From Hirudo medicinalis (lineage: Eukaryota > Annelida > Clitellata > Hirudinida > Hirudinidae): a stretch of 64,000 nt of DNA. The notes under the pieces were generated by a model. It was not told the origin of the DNA and ran no database searches. It saw only the letters and a list, made by a program, of their open reading frames with translations. Below, piece after piece: positions 35,001-47,800 of this stretch; the stretch's first letter is position 1, and the number at the start of each line of letters is the position of its first letter. Position numbers and translations under genes: made by a program. The stretch is from contig MPNW01000411.1 of assembly GCA_011800805.1 (NCBI GenBank), forward strand, positions 12,591 through 76,590. Direction: 5' to 3'.

Positions 35001-35688
35001 TCCTGTAAATGCTCTTAATTTGTAATTGACTGACTAATATCTGATAAATAAACGAGTTTGAAAACTCGTTTAAAAAAAATAAATCCATGTAACAACTTTA
35101 AAAAAATACAAATGTATTAACATTATAAATTGATGTTGCTAATAATCTTAACATCACATATTTTCAGGTAATAGAAAATCTTGTGCCAGGTATTGAACTT
35201 GGCACGCAAGTTAGCTCATTACAAGTTCTGTTCTCAGACCCAGCTTGCACCACAACAAAGTGCCCTTTGGAAGAAGCACCACACAAATAAAACAATGACA
35301 TTGCCTTGATGTACCATTTCCAATACATAAGGCAACCAAAAGATTGTCTAAATATAATTCTATAAAAATTTATGATACAAACAGAGCCAAACCAAAGCAA
35401 AAGCCCTGACACCCCTATATACTGCCACTACTAATAACCACAATATTGTAAATGTCGTAATCCCACCTGCAGATGATTGTTCCTAAGATCGAGTAGCTTG
35501 ATATTTTTATTGAATTTGATGAGACTGGCAATCTGGGCAGCATCAGAGGGAGTGATCTTGTTATCAGCAAGGTGTAACTTCCGCAGGGTTTCATTGGTTT
35601 TCAAGATCATTACTGGTATCAAGCAACTACCACGATTACATATTAATATTCATGCATTAATAATTCAACAACAGCAACAACAATGGTA

Positions 35689-35723
<35 letters not shown>

Positions 35724-37549
35724 TGCTGAGACACTGCCTCAATATTGGTCTAGCTGAAGAAAACAAACTGCTAATTCAACATTTATAAATTAAAAGCAAT
35801 GCTGGGCCAAAAATCAAAATGTAGATTACGTCGTTGTGCCGAAATTCAAATTTTTCAGTTTGGCCTTCCAATTAAAGTCACAGATATATATTTGTTGAGC
35901 ATACCTAGCGTGGCCAGGGACTTTCCAGACATCACGGTATTTTCCAAGTGAAGCGAGACCAAGGACGTTGCGACCTTCAGGGCTCGACCCATGAATGGCA
36001 TGAGGTGGTCGGCTATATTGCAACCCTGGGCATCCAATTGCTCCAGAGATGATGTCTGCATTGGCATTACAATAAAGATAACAGATCAGCAAAATAATTA
36101 TAACATCACTCTTGATTACAAATCCAATGTGATTTGACAACAAGATGAATAACCACAAAATAATTTCCAGCTACTATGAGACCTTCTTAATGAGTCTTGC
36201 GCAAGCTTGCCAGCCTCTTGTTCCAAAGGATCGACTGAAGGAGATATTGAGTTTCATGCATGACTCGTAATATTCCACCATGTCAAACATCACCACAGCA
36301 GCCTGTCATTAAAACATCCCATTTATCCTGATTTAGCCAGAATTAACAGAAGGCCACTTTATCTTCATAAGAAATATAATAATTTTATAAATAATATGTT
36401 TGGAAAATTATTAAAAAATTGAAAATTCAGGAAATTAATTTTTTCCAAAGCAAGTGAATGCAATGAGTGTTTTAGGATTCGTACTTCATCATCCATTTTG
36501 GTTGCTTCCAGATCGATGGTTCTAAACTGAACTCTTCTAAGGACCTCTTCCAAAGTCTCACAATGCCTGTAATCCAAATGGTCATCTGTGCCAAATAAGC
36601 AATTACTTATCTAATTATTTTATGACAGTAAAAAAAATATTAACTTGTGTTCAGCTCATCATTATAGAAATAACGGACAAAATGTTTGGAGATTAAATTC
36701 ATTACTCATAAAAGTTCCATGCAAAAGTCCACGGTAACATAATATAAAATAGCATAAATGTTGGAGATCTTATCACTGTAAATGAATAAGGAATTTGTAA
36801 ATAAATTACTTCTTAATGTCAATGTCTCATTTCTCTCTTGGAAATTTGCAATTGCCTGTGAACAGTGTGAATGAACATCAGAGTTCATATATATAAATGA
36901 CTTTCTTGAACTGCAAAGGCAAACCTGAAGCTGGCTAAGCAGTTTTTGAATTGGTCTAACGCCAAATTTCTCGCAGGACCTTAAATATGATGACACCAAA
37001 ATCTCTGTTGTGCATGAGGAAACTAAAAAGATTTGCAACTTGCTTCATCATTTGTAAATACTTTCATTCAAAACTGAACATTTTTAAACAATTCTAGAAA
37101 CCATAAAAATCATAATTCACCCTGGCAACACCAACAATGACTTAGGTTAATTGACTACTTGTAAGTATAAAAGTAAATTATAATAAAAATTAATCACCGT
37201 CATCCCATGGAATGGGAGGATCCATATAGCCAGATACCTCATTGCCTTCTGGAAAAGTAACGCGGAGATTTTTCTTGTTCGGTTTCCCAACGGATCTCTG
37301 GCTCGAGTGCTTATTTGAATTGTTTTCGTTCTCTTTGTCAGCAGACGAATAGACATCTTTAGTTCCCTTTACATCAGATTCGACTTTACCCACTTCTTCT
37401 AAGCTGGGGCGCGATAGCATTTCGTAGGAGTTAATTAAAACATGATTTTTTCTATCAGATGTAACGAAATCTTGTCGTTGGAGCTCCAGTGCTGATTCCG
37501 ACTTATCGATCAAATCAAATCCGCCGGTCATCTCGAGACAGGCGGCCAT
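32094..37549 (-). CDS. PPP1R37: PPP1R37-like leucine-rich-repeat regulator of protein phosphatase 1
   Basis: A leucine-rich-repeat protein that binds and inhibits protein phosphatase 1. Exon 1 (about 37194-37549) contains RVTFPEGNEVSGYMDPPIPW, whose RVTF is the PP1-docking RVxF motif at the position used in vertebrate PPP1R37. LRR exons follow at about 36943-37024, 36804-36855, 36485-36582, 36181-36302, 35905-36060, 35468-35611, 34186-34320, 33899-34041 and 33617-33775. They include CETLEEVLRRVQF, TLRKLHLADNKI, LETLVVWNNQLTYQSM and DIKTGGLMALSLALKVNKSV, close to the vertebrate family throughout. The last exon (32094 to about 33262) begins GVKDYINQQKNLL, matching the end of the LRR region. It then adds a long Ser/Pro/Thr-rich tail of about 380 residues that is not conserved in sequence. 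The intron at about 33590 contains a three-unit telomeric tract. Confidence 0.92.
33571..33588. repeat. Short interstitial telomeric tract, PPP1R37 intron
   Basis: TAACCCTAACCCTAACCC, three telomeric units, followed by poly(A). Confidence 0.9.
34500..34620. repeat. AT-rich duplicated block in PPP1R37 intron
   Basis: A short block, TCAACAATATATATAGAATAT, occurs twice (about 34510 and 34550), followed by AATAATTTAT. It is simple AT-rich intronic sequence. Confidence 0.6.
35690..35723. repeat. (AAT)n microsatellite
   Basis: About 11 AAT units next to a CAA/CAG-rich stretch, in a PPP1R37 intron. Confidence 0.9.
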
Positions 37550-38827
37550 GTCTATTTTCTGTTATTTATTTACAATTTCAAGTTCACATGACGCGTAACT
37601 CAACATCGAAATCGAGTTGTGTTGCACTCTTAAACGAGTTATGGCAGATGTGAAAACCTAGAAAATTAAACATTTCTAAACTAAAATGCTTTCAAAAGAA
37701 AATTACATCCCGAAAATTATGTTAAAAGAATATAACTCCTACTACATTCAAAATGTACTTTGATGTCAATTTTTGAGTATTTAATGGAATTAACGCACGG
37801 CTCGCTTACTGGTACAAACTACAAAACATGTTCTAAATGTCACCAATGCTCATTTGTAATCTAATTATACACAATCCATTCAAATTAATTAGGATGTAAA
37901 CATTCCTGCTATTTTACAATAAACGAGTAAATTTGATAATTTGGTAGTTGAATGTTCATGCTAAACTTAAAAACCAAAGTTTGAATTATTTTAATTGAAG
38001 TATTTCTCAACGAAAGTAAGATTACATTATCTATAGATTCTGCAAAATAAAAAAGTAGCATTTTGCATTGCGGTTTTAACGTATTTTCGATATCTTCATA
38101 TTTTTAAAAAACCCATAAACCTTCGGATCAGCCAGGGAATTACTGTTTTTATTTTAATGGTTTTCGTTACCATAATTCAGGGAAGTTGCAGCTTTCTCTT
38201 TTTTCACACTTAATAAGCAAGCACAATAGATTAAAAAATTCCTTTATCTCTGAAATTTTATTTTAGTGGATTCATTCAAAGCACCTGGTGCAAACAAAAG
38301 GATCAAATTGAAGCCTCCAGAGAATCTACATTTGGAAGTAATTCCAACTTTTTTCCAAATTTGAACATTGCTGAGCAGTAAGGAGCAAAACAAATAAGAG
38401 ACTCCTGGCTAAAAATCGACCAAAAAAATCATCATATATAGAATCAATTCACCCAGACAATACATGGAGAAACTATCCATAGAAAGTGACATAACATATA
38501 ATTGCCAGAAAATCGATGGTTAAAATTTATATCTTTTTACATTTGCAAGTCATAGACACAAAACAATAATTTGTTAATTTCAAGATTAATAGCAAATTTA
38601 TATCAATCTTAGAAAAATCAAAGAAATTTCCAGAACAAAACAAGCTGCAAGGCATAGTATGTTTACAATGTGACATTCACAATGTCTTTATTTGTTTCTT
38701 CGTCAAACATTTAACAGCAATCAAAAGGTTTTAGAAATGAGTTCAATTGTTTACCCTCTCTGCAAAGGAGCTTGTAAACATGCAGTTGGTAATTGGTTCA
38801 ATAGTAAAGCATAAAATCAATAACTTT
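37550..38827. other. Intergenic, PPP1R37 5' side / TOP3A 3' side
   Basis: About 1.3 kb between head-to-tail minus-strand genes. It should hold the PPP1R37 promoter and the TOP3A 3' untranslated region. No gene is recognised. Confidence 0.5.
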
Positions 38828-41800
38828 CTATCTATTGTGTGGGCATGTCTTCCTTGTGTGACCTACAAATATTTAGCAAGCGAACGGTCTTTAAATTTTT
38901 TACAAAATAAAATTTGTTAAAATGTGCATTAAAATACCAGTTAGAAACTAACCTTCCTCTCCACAAATCCCACACTTTCTCTTCTTTTTATTCCCAGAAT
39001 CCCTGTCATTATTGTTTCTGTTAAACTGACTGCTACCATGGAGATGCATTGAAACTGTATCTAAAATGAATCAAATGAAAGCTTTGAAATTGCATACTGG
39101 TTCAAAAAGATCTGTCATGTCTTCACAGAACTCACCAGCCTGACCTCCTAAGTTCACCCCCTGATCAGACCATTGGAAAAAGTTGCATCCTTGACCCATT
39201 GGTTTTGGACATGAAAAAAACGCCCTTCCTCTGTTTGGTCCTTCTTTAAGCACTGTCTTCCTAACAAACGGAAGAAACTATTATATTTTTATCATTTAAA
39301 AAGCTCGAGAAAATTGACAAATATAAAGTATGAAAATATGATTCCATCCAAAAATGAAAAGGCAAAAGTTTAAACTATTAATACTAAACTCTTTGGCTTG
39401 TAGTTTGCATTTGCAAGAGAGCCCTTGAGAATTACTGTTAAAGCTTGATCCACTTGGTTGATATGAAGAGGATGGCTGACTGAAAAGTTTAATGACAGAA
39501 GAGATAATGCATTTATTATCATTCCATTAATTTCCAAAATAAAAACTCATGAAAAAATACCTGCTGAAAAAAACTGTGTCACGACTTGACTCAGAATTTG
39601 AAGCAGATCCCTCTTGATCAGAATCAGCCCAGAGAAAGAAGCCACATTTGGAATCTTGAGGTTTTGAACAACCATAAAACTGGCGCCCTTTATTGGGGCC
39701 TTCTTTCCTGACAGTAAATATTTTTGCATCCTCCCCACAATTGCAAACAACATTATTGGCAACGTTGGTGTTCAATCTCGACTGCTGACGACTGGCTGAT
39801 TGCGAGGCTGATATTCTGACATCTGTGGAAGATCATTCATAAAGTTTGACCTCAATTAAATATGTATTTAAGTAAGATTTTACTATAAATCTCTACTAAA
39901 AATCTATAGAGATCTATGGAGATTTATTAAGACCACCACTCTAAAAAAATTATGAAATAAAGCAATATCAATAGGCAATATCAACTTATTTCTGTAAAAC
40001 CATCACCATAATATTTAGGTTCCTCAGATTGGTCAGGATCACCTAAGAACTCTAGTGTGAACATTGTTGCAATTTTGAGTAGAAAAAGCTACTATTACCA
40101 ATACCACTAATAATAATGATAATAATTAAAGATAATAATAATAACAACAATTATAATCCCATTAGCAATAGTCACACCAGGAACATCGAGAGAAGGATTC
40201 ATAAAAGCAGTGGAGGACATCCTAATATCTAAGGAATTCAAAAATCTCCTTGTTAGGCAGTGCCCATTTATTGCGGAAAGTGCTCGGATGAATCTCCGAG
40301 AGCACTGGTAGTGCTTGGGATGAAGCCGAGAGATAGCAGAATAATAATAATAATCTAATTACAAAAATAATTTATATGATTGATTAATGATGCCATAGTT
40401 ATCACTATTAAAATGTCCCTTCTAGAACTTCATAAAACAAACAAAATCAACAAGCCCATACTATCCACAGAAGATGGTATTCGATTGTTGTGATTAGACA
40501 AAGGTCTTTGGGAAATTGATTGAGAAGGTGGAGGCATTGAGGAGTAAGCACTGTCATTAGCTGTCCTTGTTAAACTTCTCGGTTGATCATAAGGGATCTC
40601 TAAAATGAGAAAAATATATAAATATTTCATAAATTTAAAATATCACCATCTCCACCTCCATCACTATCATCATTATAATTGTTGGATGCCAAAACAATCA
40701 TAGCTATGAAATGAATCAATGCAAATATAAACATCACAAACTTCTAAGCAGTGATAACAAGAGTTCAACACGTACCGTTATTCCGTCTTCCGCCGTCGCC
40801 CCCATTTCTGTCACCACTGTGACTGCCCGACCCCAAAGCGGTTGTGGAAACCCTGGGAAATCGAGACCCCAGGAGCTCTTCAATGTCATGGTCACAACCT
40901 CCGATGCAGGTAATTATCTCTTCATTCCCAAAAGACAAGGCATCCCTGCTGAATTTGAACTTGACTTTGTGCATGGGGGAGCCAAAGGATTTACACTGCC
41001 AAAGGACGACACATTTTATTTGTATCGTATTTCTAAGTACATGAAAAAAAATAACTGAAAATAATGTATTTTATTTATTTATTCAAACTAAAACAGACTA
41101 GCTGTTGAGCAAGGAAAGTGCAAATGAAAACATAAGGGCAGAGCAGTACCCAGCAATCTAAGTAAGCATTTCTGAAAAAGTGAAAAATTAATGAAAAAAA
41201 GGTAATGAACGATGAGAACAAACAGAATCAAGCAGTCGTTGCCACTGCTCAACAGGAAAGATCGTAGATCATGATGATTTATGAAACTTAAGGACTGATT
41301 ATAAGTCACCGAGGAAACAATCCGAGCGGGCAGCGAGTTGCAAGTAAAAGGAGCGCACAATATTTCTCGACATTAGCAATAACACGAACTCGGAGTTTAG
41401 ATGCACGATTCTTAGATAATGACAAAGAGCTTTCACTACAAGGCATTTACTATATTAAAAATAATGGTCACATCATTTTCTATTGACCAGAAAAATAATT
41501 TTACAAAATGATTAGTGATAACAATAAAGTAATCATTGTTAATATATTCAAGAACATTATAAATGAATAATAATAACTTTTATTGTAATATTTTACTTGA
41601 CTGCAGAGCTCTTCATCCACTTTGGCTTCAAGGACTGAGTGGGGAAACCACATGACTGTTTTGCATCCTGGATAACCCACGCACGTCAGGTAGAGCTATT
41701 TAGAAAGGAGCAGACAAAAAAAACTTTAATTTCTCCGATAAATTTAAAACGAATTCAGACCGATCGTCTCACCCACCCATTCTTATCGCGCTTGCATTTG

Positions 41801-44800
41801 ATAACCATGTCCTTGCCACAAGACGGACACTTACACAGTGGCTGAAGATTGTTGCCATTACCATCTGAAGCATGATTATTAGAAAATATTCATTAACAGC
41901 ATCGTCGATGCAATGTCGTAATAAACTACAGGTCTCGATGTATGAGAATTTGTAGTTGGATTAATTCGATATATATTCAGTTAACAAGTGGGTGGTATTA
42001 CGTGTGAATACCAAATTTGTGTAATAATGTTGCCAGTTATTGTTTAAATATTTTCTGAATAGGAATATTGGATTTCGAGTCGGATCTTCTGGGATTTTTT
42101 GGGATGCTATAACCTTAACTATCTGTCATACTCTTGCCTTAGAAAGATTCTAAATATAAAGATATGAACTTGATTGCAAAAATTAATTCATGTTTTGTCG
42201 CCAGGGTTACAACATTATTATTCATGATCTCCTTGAACAACCCATTGGATAATTTACACTGTCAATTCAAGATGAGTTATTTTTAGCTTATTATTGCTTG
42301 TCAGGGAATTTCCCTGGAACACTATCAAGAATTCAAAATAGATTGGCCTGATACCTGGCATTTGGGGAGGGGCCTGAGCTTGTCCAAAATAAGGAATCAT
42401 TGCATCATCGATCTTACTGGCCTGCATAAAGTAAAATAATTGAATTATTAATCTCTAATTAAAACTAGAACTGTAAGAATGGTGAATGCAAAAGTAGTAA
42501 AATCACCTCACCATAAACTCAGCCCTTAAGGCCATTAATTAATGGAAATACTTGAATAACAATACAAAAGATTAATGGATAGAAACCTGTTCGTAGGCTG
42601 CCAAAAATACCTCCTTGTATTTCCTTATTTGCTCAGAAAGAACAACTAAAATAATGCAATAAAGTTCAAATAATTTAAAAACAAATGTTAAAAATAATGT
42701 TAATATTTAACAATAATAATAACAACAATAATAATAATAATAATAGTTCATTTATATGGCTCCTTGAGCATAGCATCAGATGCATCTTGATTCTTGGTTA
42801 ACCTGAAGAGATGAGTCTTAAGCTGATGCTTGAAGAGCTCAATTGCTGGTTGAGAGCAAATGATATAGGACAGTATTATATATATTATATATACAGTATT
42901 AACATATTGAGATCTGTTCGAAAGGTAGGAGTGGAGCCAAGAGAGGACAAGGCCGTCAATTCCAAAACCAGACTTATAATAAGTTAGCAATATAGGAATT
43001 CAATATTATGGATTCATCTCAACATCTTACAAATATTTATTGCATTTTAATTTTTATACATAATTTTAAACAAACCATCTTTATCCTTTTCCCCAAGACA
43101 TATCCTGCAAATATTGAAATTTGAGAATTACCAATGGGGTTAGGGTTAATGTCAATTAATAATGTCAATGGACCAAATTCACAGAAGCATGTTCATAGCC
43201 ACATCATAAAGCATGCCATCACCAGTGTAAATATCAGCTTACTATTAACCTCTTAAGGTCAGCCTCTAGCTCCGCCCTCAGATTTGGCTTTGACATCTCA
43301 AAGCCCATGGCATCATAACCTGGTTAACACAACAAAATATTGGTAATATTATTCACTATTTTGAATTGTAGACATCAAATCAATCATCTCCAGGAGAAAA
43401 AATAAATAAAGGAAAAAGTTGACATCAAAGTTTGTGTTCATCCACAATGTCATGGTAGTAGTTGCAATAATAATCCCATGTCATTGAACACGTCGTACTA
43501 CCTTCGACTAGTCCCATTCCAAGTTCGCCCGGAAGGAACTTCCCGTCTTCCCTGAGCCCCACGTAGTATCTGGACTTGATGGTCTCGATATGTTCTGCAT
43601 GAGTGGCATCCGTCCCTGGCGAATATGCTTTGATGAGTGAATGCAGTTGAAATAAAATTAAATGCTTTCCTTTATCTCCATCATCAAAATACTTTCATCA
43701 TCATGAGTTTCATTACCTATACCATGTTTTTCCATCAACGCAATAAGGTCGGCCTCGGTCAGGAGCGACGGAGGAGAAGTCTCACTTCGAGTCATCTGCC
43801 GAAGCAAACGAATCGTTGTTATATTGCTAATTATTTAAATAAATAATCAAATAAATTTATGTAAATATTAACTATCACGTGCATCAATTCTTTCGAGTGA
43901 ATAGCAATAACAATGATAACAATTAATATATTAAATATTACTATTATCAATATCACATAGTCAACTCAGGCCTGAAAAGAAAATTCAACGAAATGAAAAC
44001 CAGATGAGTTGAAAATTGTTTGTTGCAAATAAAATTTCACTGCTACAATTTGGTTTAACGACGTCGTAAATAGCGTCGGTTCTGTCACTGGCGCTCGGGA
44101 AAGCTCCACTCGCAATGGAAATATTCAAAAAGCATGACATTTCGTCGCACATAATAATGCACGACGTATAATAAAAAGTTCCAACACCTCAATGCATTTA
44201 GGCATGAACCTCTGCCCAATGGTGAAGACAGGAATGTTCTGAAATAAAATATAATGTAGTAATAAGGTATCATCATCATCATTCACATCAAAATCAATGT
44301 CGTCTTTACTTTGTCTGACCACTTCTCATAAGGATACACTTCCAAGTAGTTCTTGGCCAGTATCATCAGACCTGACAAAATAAACTGCAACAAGATATAA
44401 GCATTGCCAATGTCATGATTACCATCATTGTCCTCATCACTAAATCAATAATCATCATCAACAGCACTAGTTTCTATCACTTTCTGTCATCTCCACTTTC
44501 ACGTAACAAAAATCGTTATCACGGTTTAGCAACAATTATCATGACTGATGTCACCTTTTCATTTCTAAGGTCAGCCTCCACAACAGTCTCATGACCTTGA
44601 GCATCCTGCGAGCAACATGCCAAGAAGTGTCTCACAATGAACTCATATATTGATCTCTCATTGCCCTTCAAAGTTCAAAGGTCAGTTAATCACAATAACC
44701 AATAATGGAAAAGTCCATTATCAATAAGATACTATAGAGAAATAATGCTATCTCTCGCTACTAATACTCCATAATAATGGCTTCAGCAATAAAAAGCTAA

Positions 44801-47800
44801 CAACTGTGGAGTTTGCATTTAAATCTGACTTCAAGCCACATTATCTTGCCCTCAAAATAATCAAAATAACTGATGGTGAAAGCCATTCTAGCAATTGTGG
44901 AACACAAAAATGTTCAGACTTCCTGGATGAAATAGTTGTTAGTGTGGCTATCTAAGATCTGCTTAAGAGAATTTCTTCATTGGCTAATAATAGTAAAAGA
45001 CATTGTTAGAATAGGATTTCATCTAAAATCTTAACCTCTCAGATACCAAGATGAATGGAATCAGTTAGTTGGTTACATTCTGGATTAATTAAAACCAAGA
45101 GGACTAAATGTAATAATTAAAATACCTGGAGACAATTGGTGTATTTGGTAGGATGAATGGGCGGATGAGCCTGGTCAGACTTGGTGCCATTCCTGGGATT
45201 TGGTCCCTTCTCTAACAATCTCTGGGCAAAATCTATTAAAAGTTATTATCCAGTCAATTTCTTAATCAGATTTATAATCTAATCAGATCGGGTGATGAAT
45301 TAAGCTAATGGATTGATTTGCAATATTTCAGGTGTGTTGTTTCCTTGTCAACAATAAAAAATAAAGCAAACAACAAATGTTCCCATTGAATTAATTTACA
45401 ACTCATTTGCTTCTAACCTCCCCATCTTGGATCTTGGGTCTGTTGACCCACCAAAGCAACAAGGTCGAGTCCTTTGGGAAAAGCATTGGTCTCAGTACGA
45501 GGATACGAAATGTAGCCCTGAGTGTAGAGCTTCTCGGCTATCTTCATCGTCTCCTTGGCACTTATCTTGAGCTTCCGGGAGGCCAGTTTTTCGAGTTCCT
45601 GAAATCGTGTATAATGAAAAGTTCAGAGGAAAATTCTAATTCAAAATGTTATCATTAAATGTTACCACTAAAACACATGATCATCTCAAAAATTATTTCA
45701 AACTCAAATCTTCCTGTAAGGATGTGATTTTCTGTTTCTGTGAGAATGTGTTTAAAGTCATGCTTTTTAAACTTACAACTGTGTCCAGTGCAACAGGCCT
45801 CCACTTTGATTTTGGCTTGCTTCTAATATCCATTATTGTCATTAAGGGATTCTGGAAAACAGTCTTATCAATGAATATAGTATTAAAGTATGATGCTAAG
45901 ATTCAATTTACAATTATAAATAAAAAATACATATTGTCAGCCACAAGAAATCATGCTGTTGGACCAGAACAGCAGTTTTCTAATAGCTTAGAAAAGGTAA
46001 ATTGTTAGCCAATGATGGCTAGAGATCAGATTAGATTAGATCAGATTAGGGCAAAGATCAGATTTAAAAACAAACTTGGCAAATTTAATGAATTATTCGA
46101 ATCAGTAAATAAAACCGACCTCGATGCAGAGTTCATACAAAGCTCTACAGGCTTCGTAATCAAACAATCTCTGTCTGTTTAAGTAAAATAAGGTCAAGGT
46201 AAGGCAAATGCTGACAACAATGGTATTAATAGCGGCTCTCTCTGATGACAATCACGACTTTACCTCTTCCAACCGAACTTGACTTCACCTTCCTCTGACT
46301 CGCACGTTACTGAAAATATCAAACCGTCATCATTTATTCCATCATCATTACCACTTTTTACCAACATCATCATTACCTTCAATCTTCCAAAATGGCTCGC
46401 ACACAAACGACTCCACCTGCTTATATCTCTCTACGACAAATCCGAGAGTTGGAAACTGACAACTGCCGTAGCTAATCAGAAGCTCAGAGAGGACTCTAGG
46501 GAAAACTTTTTGTAGTCGTAGAGTCTGGAATCTTGTGAATGCTGCGCCTGATAACAAAAAACTGATAACAGCACTGGCAGAGATGAAAACGTAACGGTAA
46601 CGACGATGCATTGTTGCCGAACGGGTTACGTTCCTGCACGCGGAAGTAATGGCAACGGTCGCAATGTGTCGCGTTCGAAACCCGGCCTGCACTGATGCAA
46701 GGGAAGGAGCGCTAAATAAATGGCTAACAAGAAGCGCCTCTGACGCTATCCATATGGTGCTACATAAATGAAGTACATTTACATTTAAATTGTCGAATAT
46801 TAACATGTATTCAACGTTAGGGTTTATTACTTTTGAATAGAATGGTATGATGTGGTAACAATAATCTTGTAACAAGATTCAATCCAAAAAATCTGGAAAC
46901 TGATCTTGCGAGCCTCCAGCCACATGCTGACATTCATCATTTAATGTATTAACCTATCCTAAGATCCAGTTCTTGCCTAACATCCACAGCATCGACGACC
47001 CTCTTGTCCGGCTCTCCTAGGTTGTTGACTGCTCTCGTTATGGCACTTAAAGAAATAAACAACGACGATGGTCATGCTAGGTTCAAGTATAGATGTATCT
47101 AAGTGCCCTGCCAAAAAGCAGTTATGATTGACATCACATAAAATGTAAAACTTACCAAATATCAAGTAATAAAAATCATGAATAAAAATTAATTAGCTTA
47201 CTGCTGAGTGATCTCAGAAAACTTTGCTCTCAGCACTTTGATGTTTGGTTTCACTGTTTGTATGATAAAATCAATAAGTGTTATGTGGACCAACTGCCAT
47301 CAAACTGAGTTGGGTGGTCATAACATTGTGATACTAATAGTTTAGGGAGCTGTCACCTAGGATTTCAAAATGTATCCATTTTATTTCATTACGAAGTTAA
47401 CAAGACGATGATAATCAAGATTATGACAATGATATCCGCTAAATCTGACATCACAACTAACAGTGATTGTCCCTCACCTCTGGAACACACCTGTACAATC
47501 TCATGCCCAATATTCTCACCCTCCCTATCACAATCTGTCCATATAATGAGGGTATCGCAATTCCTGATCTCTCTTTCCAAAGTTTTCTGAGATTCATCAG
47601 AAAAATCATCATTGCCATCAATGCAAATCATTATATCTTTACCTTAATGGGTTCTCCCTCTTGTGAACAATTCTTCTGCAACGGTGCATCAAAAAGTACT
47701 CCAGGATTGCAAGAATTCCTGTAAACGGATAAAGTCGATTATGGCCAATGATAATAAAATTCAAAAAAACATAACTAATGAAACAAATCTGGAGTTTCAA

